In this document: piece by piece, positions 1-10,000 of the stretch
How positions within the stretch are numbered: position 1 is the first letter of the stretch
How the letters are laid out: every line of letters begins with the position of its first letter
Source: Halisarca cf. caerulea
Taxonomy: Eukaryota > Porifera > Demospongiae > Chondrillida > Halisarcidae
Assembly (NCBI GenBank): GCA_963170055.1
Contig: CAUJGJ010000185.1
Location: 1,109,275-1,119,274 of the forward strand
Direction of reading: 5' to 3'
DNA length: 10,000 nt
Position numbers and translations under genes: made by a program
Notes under the pieces: model-generated
The model's input: only the letters and a program-made list of their open reading frames with translations
What the model was told of the DNA's origin: nothing
The model's database searches: none

Positions 1-131
1 TTCTACCCTACATGCACATACATGCATACGTACATGTATGTACAGATGTACAGCAGTGCACATGAACATACGTACGTACTGTATACATCAAATACATATG
101 TGCATACACACACACTGCACATCACACCACA

Positions 132-199
<68 letters not shown>

Positions 200-248
200 C
201 ACACACACATACACACACACACGCACACACACACACACTGCACACACA

Positions 249-315
<67 letters not shown>

Positions 316-323
316 GTACGTAC
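1..323 (-). repeat. Partial CCDC40 intron with interrupted (CA)n tract
   Basis: About 133-312 is (CA)n on the plus strand, interrupted twice by CTGCACAC-type units and by occasional TA or CG steps. It is read as (UG)n in the CCDC40 transcript. The leftmost 130 bases are TACATACGTA-type DNA. The tract reaches to about 11 bases from the exon 10 donor. Confidence 0.9.
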
Positions 324-5182
<4,859 letters not shown>

Positions 5183-5198
5183 TTTGTTGTTGTTCGCA

Positions 5199-5212
5199 GT
5201 TGCCAACGCAAT
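5199..5212 (+). promoter_or_regulatory. Candidate RFX X-box for CCDC40
   Basis: GTTGCC-AA-CGCAAT has a perfect left half-site of the RFX consensus GTNRCC(N0-3)RGYAAC and four of six matches in the right half. RFX factors control ciliary genes across animals, and X-boxes lie close to the start of such genes. This one is 17 bases upstream of the CCDC40 ATG. If the upstream in-frame ATG at 5224 were used, the site would fall inside the coding region, which favours the start at 5182. Confidence 0.4.
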
Positions 5213-5238
5213 AACGAAATTCATGGTCCAGAAACCAA

Positions 5239-5247
5239 GTGGGCGTG
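5239..5247 (-). promoter_or_regulatory. GC/CACC box (Sp/KLF-type)
   Basis: CACGCCCAC on the minus strand matches the Sp/KLF binding core and lies between the two start codons, 57 bases upstream of the CCDC40 ATG. It is a short motif and could occur by chance. Confidence 0.3.
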
Positions 5248-5373
5248 TTCGATTTACTTGCTCAATAACAACAACGGTCAACAAGTCCCCCTGCGAGCAA
5301 GGAGCCCGATTTTGACAAACGTACCAACTGCTGACGCTCCTGCAGCAAGAAGGGGATCTTGAGTTGTAAAAAA

Positions 5374-5380
5374 TGACTCA
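5374..5380 (+). promoter_or_regulatory. AP-1-type heptamer TGACTCA
   Basis: A perfect palindromic AP-1/bZIP site lies 43 bases upstream of the glycosyltransferase ATG. It may be in the 5'UTR. A seven-base match is weak evidence alone. Confidence 0.3.
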
Positions 5381-5423
5381 ATTCTCGTAGAAAAGAATTT
5401 CACTTTTACTTTGCGGCGAGAAA

Positions 5424-6052
5424 ATGGCTCCCTGGAGACGTGATGTGCTGTTCAGAGCATTCTTAGTGATCTTAGCTGCCCTTTTTGTACTCTTTCTTGT
5501 CACTAGTGAAGAAAAGAAAGTGGAGCAGTTTGAATTTCCCCTACCTAAAGGATTTGATTCCGAGACACTCTTACGTTTGAGCAAGCAGTTAGAAGCAGAC
5601 GGACAGTCCTCTCCGAACACAACTGCTTCTTCTCCAGTACACCTTAGTACCAAGTCTTCGGAGATCGTTCAAATTGCATCAAAGCGGCGAGAGCACTGCG
5701 ATACGCTCAAGAACGAAACCAAGAGAGAAGCCAATAAAACGCGCGACTATTGGTGGAATAAGGGGGATCTCCCTCCCAATCCTCGGGTGACCGTCAAGAA
5801 CTACAAAGAGTCGAGAACCATCAAGGACATCGACTGGCATATGGTTCAGCTTCGCTCGAGACAGCACAAGCAGGACTTTGTTATCCTAGTAGTCTCCAAC
5901 AAATTGTATGCTGATATAACTCTAAACTGGTTGTGTGTGCTGAGGAAGAATGTACCGCGGCTAGCTGAGCATGTTCTTGTGTTGAGTCTGGACAGTGAAT
6001 TTCACTCTCTTCTTACATCAATGAGTGTCATGTCTGTCTACGTTAGTCCGAA
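5424..6052 (+). CDS. Glycosyltransferase exon 1: anchor, stem and domain start
   Basis: It encodes residues 1-209 plus two bases. The donor CCGAA|GTGAGT is consensus; an in-frame stop (TGA) follows at once, so the intron must be removed. A (TG)n tract begins 11 bases inside the intron. Confidence 0.88.
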
Positions 6053-6061
6053 GTGAGTGAG

Positions 6062-6154
<93 letters not shown>

Positions 6155-8006
6155 GAATGCACATATGCATAGGTGCATGCATAAACGTACATACTGTATG
6201 TACATATACTGTACATGTACATACGTACATGGGAAACTGCGCTTGTACGTGTGTGAATATGCATGTGCTTTTATTGTTTCTGTTTGCTCTTTCTCCAATG
6301 CTGATGACTAGAAGTGGAAGATTTCAGTGTTGGGTTGACAATCTGAACTCCCTCATATAATATTAATTTTGCAAACACATGTTGTGTATTTTGTACTAAA
6401 CATTGTGTTAGGGCATGCCCATTTGGCTGTGGCTATAGTTTTTGAGTATCCTCTTCCCTGTCTTTTCTTTGAGCCTCCCTCTTCCCCGTCTGTTCTTTGA
6501 GCCTCCCTCTTCCTCATCTGTTCTTTGAGCCTCCCTCTTCCCCATCTGTTCTTTGAGCCTCCCTCTTCCCCATCTGTTCTTTGAGCCTCCCTCTTCCCCA
6601 TCTGTTCTTTGAGCCTCCCTCTTCCCCATCTGTTCTTTGAGCCTCCCTCTTCCCCATCTGTTCTTTGAGCCTCCCTCTTCCCCATCTGTTCTTTGAGCCT
6701 CCCTCTTCCTCGTCTGTTCTTTGAGCCTCCCTCTTCCTCATCTGTTCTTTGAGTATCCCTCTTCCTCGTCTGTTCTTTGAGTACCCTCTTCCCCATCTGT
6801 TCTTTGAGTATCCTCTTCCCCATCTGTTCTTTGAGCCTCCCTCTTCCCCATCTGTTCTTTGAGCATCCCTCTTCCTCGTCTGTTCTTTGAGCCTCCCTCT
6901 TCCCCATCTGTTCTTTGAGCCTCCCTCTTCCCCATCTGTTCTTTGAGCCTCCCTCTTCCTCATCTGTTCTTTGAGTATCCTCTTCCCCATCTGTTCTTTG
7001 AGCCTCCCTCTTCCCCATCTGTTCTTTGAGCCTCCCTCTTCCCCGTCTGTTCTTTTAGCCTCCCTCTTCCCCGTCTGTTCTTTGAGCCTCCCTCTTCCTC
7101 ATCTGTTCTTTGAGTATCCTCTTCCCCATCTGTTCTTTGAGCCTCCCTCTTCCCCATCTGTTCTTTGAGCCTCCCTCTTCCCCATCTGTTCTTTGAGCCT
7201 CCCTCTTCCCTGTCTGTTCTTTGAGCATCCCTCTTCCCCATCTGTTCTTTGAGCCTCCCTCTTCCCCATCTGTTCTGCAGTGAGCTCCTGGACACAGCCT
7301 TGCTGGAGTGCAGTAGTAGCAGGTACGCCTTCATCTGGATGCTTCGTCTTGTTGTCCTTCACCATCTCATTGATCAAGGACTTGATGTGATCATCATGGA
7401 TAGTGATGCCATCATCTTGAAGGATCCTATGTATTTATACACAGTGATATCCAATGTGGATAAGGCTGATGCCATATTTGGACGAGGGAAATACCCTTAT
7501 GATCTTGGTGCATTGTGGGGCTACACAGCTTGTATGGGTGCTGCGTACTTTAGGAGCTCAGCAGGCACCAGTGAGTGGGAGGGTGAGGGTGAGGCTGAGG
7601 GTGTGGCTGAGGGTGACTGGCAGTGTTAGAAATGTTGGTCAGCATTCAGACATTGTCTGACCACTTTGGCATTTTGTCCGAACCAAAGAAGTTTGGGTCA
7701 GACATTGGGCTGAGCACTACCCCGATCATGTTCATTTCACACACACAGCGATGATACCTATTAAGTCATTTGTACTGAGAATGTCTACTTATGCTTTCAT
7801 TATTTGTTGATGCACATCTACTGTGGTGCATGTGTACTTCTCCAAAAATATTATGTCCGAGCAAATCTGAAATAGTTTGACCCAAAATAATGATTCTAGG
7901 ACATTTGTCCATCCGACACTTGCTCCTTATTTCTAACACTGGACTGGAAAGAGTGATGGGGATGTGACGAGGTGTGGAGTTATACTACACCCATGCATCC
8001 CCATGC

Positions 8007-8083
<77 letters not shown>

Positions 8084-8160
8084 ACACACACGCACACACA
8101 CACACACACACACGTATACACACACACATACATACACACACACACGTACACACACACATG

Positions 8161-8224
<64 letters not shown>

Positions 8225-8654
8225 CACGCATAGAACTAGCCCTCTTCTTTGCATCTCTCCTCCAGAACATCTACTGAGTGAAATGAGCTCCATCAATCCT
8301 TTTTTGGCAGATGACCAGGTTCGGTTGAACCTAGCTCTAAACAGGAGTGGGATTCAATGGCCGAATGTGCCGGAGAAGGGAACGTTGGGTGGCACTGTTG
8401 GCCGCACACCAGATGGCAAGCTGCAAGTTTCTCTCCTTCCTGAACAGAGCATATGTCGCTATCGCTGCAGGCGGCCATTTTCACTGGCCACACCTGTGAA
8501 CATGGACCGTGTGTACATTGCTCACCCACTCCTGCTCAGGGCCAAGAAGAAAGAGTCACTCAAACACATGGGACTTTGGCTACTAAAGGAAGAAGGATTG
8601 AGTGATTCCGAATCCATTGCAAATGCAACAAACCGTGTGGAATTGATGTGCTGA
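5424..8654 (+). CDS. Type II membrane nucleotide-sugar glycosyltransferase (Nucleotid_trans, PF03407-type), complete
   Basis: Three exons (5424-6052, 7281-7570, 8266-8654) join in phase to give 435 residues. Residues 8-27 form one hydrophobic segment preceded by basic residues, typical of a Golgi signal anchor. A variable stem follows, with N-glycosylation sequons at N65, N97 and N105; further sequons occur at N332 and N426. The catalytic domain starts near residue 150 (DFVILVVSNKLYADITLNWL). It carries the GT-A metal-binding motif as D250-S-D252 within LDVIIMDSDAIILKDP. Then come GYTACMGAAYFRS and DDQVRLNLAL, which match the family's substrate-side and DQxxxN blocks, and HPLLLRAKKKESLKHMGLWL near the C-terminus. 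Plant relatives include arabinosyl- and xylosyltransferases; the donor and acceptor sugars here cannot be told. The start has a good context (GAAAATGGC). No canonical AATAAA was found downstream. Confidence 0.87.
6064..6150 (+). repeat. (TG)n microsatellite next to the exon 1 donor
   Basis: An uninterrupted tract of about 43 TG units starts 11 bases inside intron 1, after GTGAGTGAGCA. It is (UG)n in the transcript, the same sense as the tracts after the CCDC40 donors. Confidence 0.93.
6151..6443 (+). other. Unique part of glycosyltransferase intron 1
   Basis: It holds short TACATACTGTATGTACATA palindromic sequence at about 6185-6235, then ordinary AT-rich intron. No exon is convincing here. 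Confidence 0.5.
6444..7276 (+). repeat. 28-bp minisatellite, about 30 copies, running into the exon 2 acceptor
   Basis: The unit is GAGCCTCCCTCTTCCCCATC plus TGTTCTTT. Variants carry TCATC, TCGTC or CCGTC in the middle and GTATC or GCATC near the start, and GTATC copies usually lose one base. The last unit merges into CTGTTCTGCAG|TGAGCTCC, the acceptor of exon 2. Each unit is a pyrimidine tract followed by TTTGAG, so the array is a long chain of acceptor-like polypyrimidine tracts. The unit has no stop codon in any of the six frames, so long Arg/Glu/Gly/Lys-rich minus-strand frames arise and are not taken as genes. Confidence 0.95.
7281..7570 (+). CDS. Glycosyltransferase exon 2: DSD motif
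   Basis: The acceptor CTGTTCTGCAG|TGAG gives the split codon AA+T (Asn210). It encodes ELLDTALLEC to AAYFRSSAGT, including the DSD motif. The donor CACCA|GTGAGT is consensus, phase 1. Confidence 0.88.
7571..7620 (+). repeat. GGTGAG ladder after the exon 2 donor
   Basis: Directly after the donor GTGAGT come about six degenerate hexamers, GGTGAG, GGTGAG, GCTGAG, GGTGTG, GCTGAG and GGTGAC. Each resembles a donor core (G|GTGAG) and carries G runs of the kind known as intronic splicing enhancers. Confidence 0.65.
7621..7941 (+). mobile_element. Nonautonomous DNA transposon (MITE), hAT-like ends
   Basis: Perfect 13-bp terminal inverted repeats, CAGTGTTAGAAAT at 7621-7633 and ATTTCTAACACTG at 7929-7941, bound a 321-bp AT-rich element with no coding capacity. 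GACTGG occurs immediately outside both ends (7615-7620 and 7942-7947), consistent with a target-site duplication. The CAGTG terminus recalls hAT elements, though those usually make 8-bp duplications, so the superfamily is uncertain. Subterminal sequences such as TTTGGGTCAGACATT and the inverse of TTTGACCCAAAATAATG are also loosely inverted. The element sits in intron 2 of the glycosyltransferase gene. Confidence 0.8.
8008..8222 (+). repeat. Compound (CA)n tract near the exon 3 acceptor
   Basis: About 215 bases of (CA)n with TA, CG and GT interruptions, ending 44 bases before exon 3. In the glycosyltransferase transcript it reads (CA)n, opposite in sense to the (UG)n at the exon 1 donor. Confidence 0.92.
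8266..8654 (+). CDS. Glycosyltransferase exon 3: C-terminal domain and stop
   Basis: The acceptor TCTCTCCTCCAG|AACATC completes Lys307 and leads into HLLSEMSSINPFLADDQVRL. The exon ends VELMC and a TGA stop. It contains the conserved HPLLLRAKKKE and GLWLLKEEG blocks. Confidence 0.88.
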
Positions 8655-9201
8655 GAAGTAAACATCAATCCAGTTCTAGGACTTTTTTTATTCAACAGAT
8701 TGTCGAGTTATTTATGTTTACATTTTCTGTATGACCTATTTTTTTCATTTTTATTCACGTAATATGACTCTTATGTATTGGGAGTGCTTATTTTTCACAT
8801 AGTCCTGCATTTATGTGCATTTACCTATAGAATTAGGGATTGACTTTTGTGCATATGTTCTGCATGTGTTTAATGTCGTGTGCATGCAGCCCAGACCACT
8901 ATATAGCGCTGTTTTAATTGCTTCAATTCTTTATAATTATTCGGTGACTGCATGTGACATCACCAACTGTGGTGGTGCATGATGCCACATTTGAATAATG
9001 GATACCATTATATCATCAGAATGGCTATTCATCTAGCAGTATTTCGGCATCAATACATGCATATACACAGGATGTTAGAATGTTGCATAACATTTGTGAA
9101 ATTGCATATAGTTTGAGTTAGGGTTAAATTAGGATTAGGTTGCTTAATTTCTACCGGTCTATATAGCTGGGTTATTTGACACTTTAATTTTCATGTGGTT
9201 T
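8655..9201 (+). other. Putative 3'UTR and intergenic AT-rich sequence
   Basis: T-rich DNA follows the stop codon. No AATAAA was found; AGTAAA at 8657 is the nearest variant but is implausibly close to the stop. A perfect 7-bp stem with a 3-base loop occurs at 8995-9011 (ATAATGG / CCATTAT). No gene is seen. Confidence 0.5.
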
Positions 9202-9312
9202 AATATTTGCGGCATTCACGTACGGATTGGAAGTCCTCCACGAAAGTTTAGACCTGCGAAAATTTAGATTGGGCTCTTGTGCAATGGCAAAACATGGCCT
9301 TTCGCAAATATT
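9202..9312. repeat. Small inverted-repeat element with CGAAAATTTAGA units
   Basis: AATATTTGCG at 9202-9211 is perfectly inverted as CGCAAATATT at 9303-9312. Inside are two 16-bp direct copies of the type CGAAARTTTAGAYYKG (9241-9256 and 9257-9272). This has the look of a small fold-back or MITE-like repeat, but no target duplication is clear. Confidence 0.4.
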
Positions 9313-9562
9313 GAAAAGTGAAATTCACTAAAAGCCGAAATGTGCGCAAAATATACACCCCACGAAAAGTAAAGCACATATGCTATTGTCAATTCATTCG
9401 ATCAATCATGTACTACAGAAATAATTAAATTGAGAAAAATTATAATAGCTACGCATGCATGATGTGGTGTGTATGGCTGCACTAGTTATATCTTGAATTA
9501 TTTAATACCATTCACGCAAGCCCCATGCAGACAGACACATGCATGCCTATGCATTGCAATCG
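9313..9562. other. Intergenic AT-rich sequence, no feature
   Basis: AT-rich DNA with CATGCATGCA runs but no coding, RNA or repeat-element signal that I can support. Confidence 0.5.
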
Positions 9563-9663
9563 GAGCTCCAAATCTAAACATGCATGCATATGTATCCCAT
9601 GTGCATGTGCATGTGCATGTTATTGATATATAATATCATGCAGAGCTCCAAATTTAAAACATG
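9563..9663 (+). repeat. Two direct copies of a ~20-bp motif and a (GTGCAT)3 run
   Basis: GAGCTCCAAATCTAAACATG at 9563-9582 recurs with one substitution and one inserted A at 9643-9663, 80 bases on. Between them lies three and a third copies of GTGCAT (9601-9620). Confidence 0.6.
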
Positions 9664-9668
9664 AAAAT

Positions 9669-9785
9669 ATAAGGACACCACTGGGACCACAGTTTGCTGC
9701 TCCATAAAGTGAAACCTCTGTAATAAGGACACCACTGGGATCATAATACGCTGTCTTGTTTATGGAGGTGTCCTTAGTTCAGAGG
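9669..9785 (+). repeat. Fold-back repeat with ATAAGGACACC units
   Basis: ATAAGGACACCACTGGGA occurs twice, perfectly, at 9669-9686 and 9723-9740 (spacing 54). The second copy belongs to a 19-bp inverted repeat: 9715-9733 (CCTCTGTAATAAGGACACC) against 9767-9785, 17 of 19 matching. The outer flanks (AGTGAAA / TTCGACT) are also loosely inverted. It looks like a small dispersed invertebrate fold-back element. Confidence 0.6.
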
Positions 9786-10000
9786 ATTCGACTGTACACA
9801 TGTCAATACGTGAGGGACTTCAAATGGGACAGAGCAGTGTACGTGGTGTCCTGCATGCGTTTCAGAACTACCCTTTAATAGAAGTTTCATTGCATGGCAT
9901 GCTTGTGTGTACACCAGGGAGGACTCACACGAAGTGAGGTGGCTGGACAGTTCTACATTGAACATACAGGAACATGTGTGATATTGAGATGATACTTGCT
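9786..10000. other. No supported feature at the right edge
   Basis: A plus-strand open stretch at about 9799-9936 and a minus-strand one at 9774-9965 are both short, have no recognisable product, and the latter overlaps the fold-back repeat. Neither is called a gene. Confidence 0.4.

Larger units (their letters stand above)
5183..5423. promoter_or_regulatory. Head-to-head (bidirectional) promoter region
   Basis: The start codons of the minus-strand CCDC40 gene (5182) and the plus-strand glycosyltransferase gene (5424) are 241 bases apart. Both 5'UTRs and core promoters must fit here unless upstream noncoding exons exist. No TATA box is obvious for either direction. The region is free of the repeats that fill the introns. 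Confidence 0.7.

Noticed and set aside
5183..5284. Start of CCDC40 at the upstream in-frame ATG (5224) or earlier
   Set aside because: The ATG at 5182 has the better context, and the candidate X-box would otherwise be inside the coding region. It cannot be excluded without transcript ends.
5378..5867. Minus-strand open frames opposite glycosyltransferase exon 1
   Set aside because: They are shadows of the real plus-strand exon, with no recognisable product.
6353..7334. Minus-strand Arg/Glu/Gly/Lys-rich repeat proteins of up to 221 residues
   Set aside because: They are translations of the 28-bp minisatellite, which has no stop in any frame. They lie antisense inside an intron with no promoter or family similarity.
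8293..8529. Minus-strand open frame opposite glycosyltransferase exon 3
   Set aside because: It is antisense to a well-supported exon and its product is not recognised.
9114..9141. Telomere-like TTAGGG/TTAGG run
   Set aside because: There are only a few degenerate units (TTAGGGTTAAATTAGGATTAGG); too short and imperfect for an interstitial telomere.
9774..9965. Minus-strand 63-residue frame and a plus-strand frame at about 9799-9936
   Set aside because: Both are short, lack recognisable motifs or splice support, and the minus-strand one overlaps a fold-back repeat.

Overview
The window reads as eukaryotic nuclear DNA from an animal. It holds two intron-containing genes arranged head to head around a promoter of about 240 bases, and their introns are unusually full of simple and tandem repeats. 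The minus-strand gene encodes a motile-cilium protein and the plus-strand gene a Golgi-type glycosyltransferase. The (CA)n and TACGTA-rich introns, small fold-back elements and compact gene spacing suggest an early-branching invertebrate. A sponge is my best guess, but this is an inference and cannot be proved from the window.

Left half (1-5182, minus strand): ten exons give an uninterrupted frame of 450 codons for the N-terminal part of CCDC40 (Chlamydomonas FAP172), the coiled-coil partner of CCDC39 in the 96-nm axonemal ruler. All splice phases agree, and the exon products follow the order of vertebrate CCDC40. The gene continues beyond position 1. The introns hold long (CA)n tracts, TACGTA/TATGTA/CACGCA-type alternating purine-pyrimidine DNA, C-rich polypyrimidine tracts (G-rich on the plus strand) and a 22-bp minisatellite.

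Centre (5183-5423): a short shared promoter region between the two start codons. It contains an RFX X-box-like site close to the CCDC40 start, a GC/CACC box and a perfect AP-1 heptamer close to the glycosyltransferase start.

Right half (5424-8654, plus strand): three exons encode a complete 435-residue type II membrane protein with a Nucleotid_trans (PF03407-type) GT-A domain and a DSD metal-binding motif. Intron 1 holds a (TG)n tract at its donor and a 28-bp minisatellite of about 30 copies running into its acceptor. Intron 2 holds a donor-like GGTGAG ladder, a 321-bp MITE with 13-bp terminal inverted repeats, and a (CA)n tract.

Right edge (8655-10000): AT-rich 3'UTR and intergenic DNA with small inverted- and direct-repeat elements and no recognisable gene.

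The two genes have no obvious shared pathway, and their pairing looks like compact bidirectional promoter use. The most unusual property of the window is that seven of the splice sites are abutted or closely flanked by repeat arrays, some of whose units resemble the splice site itself.
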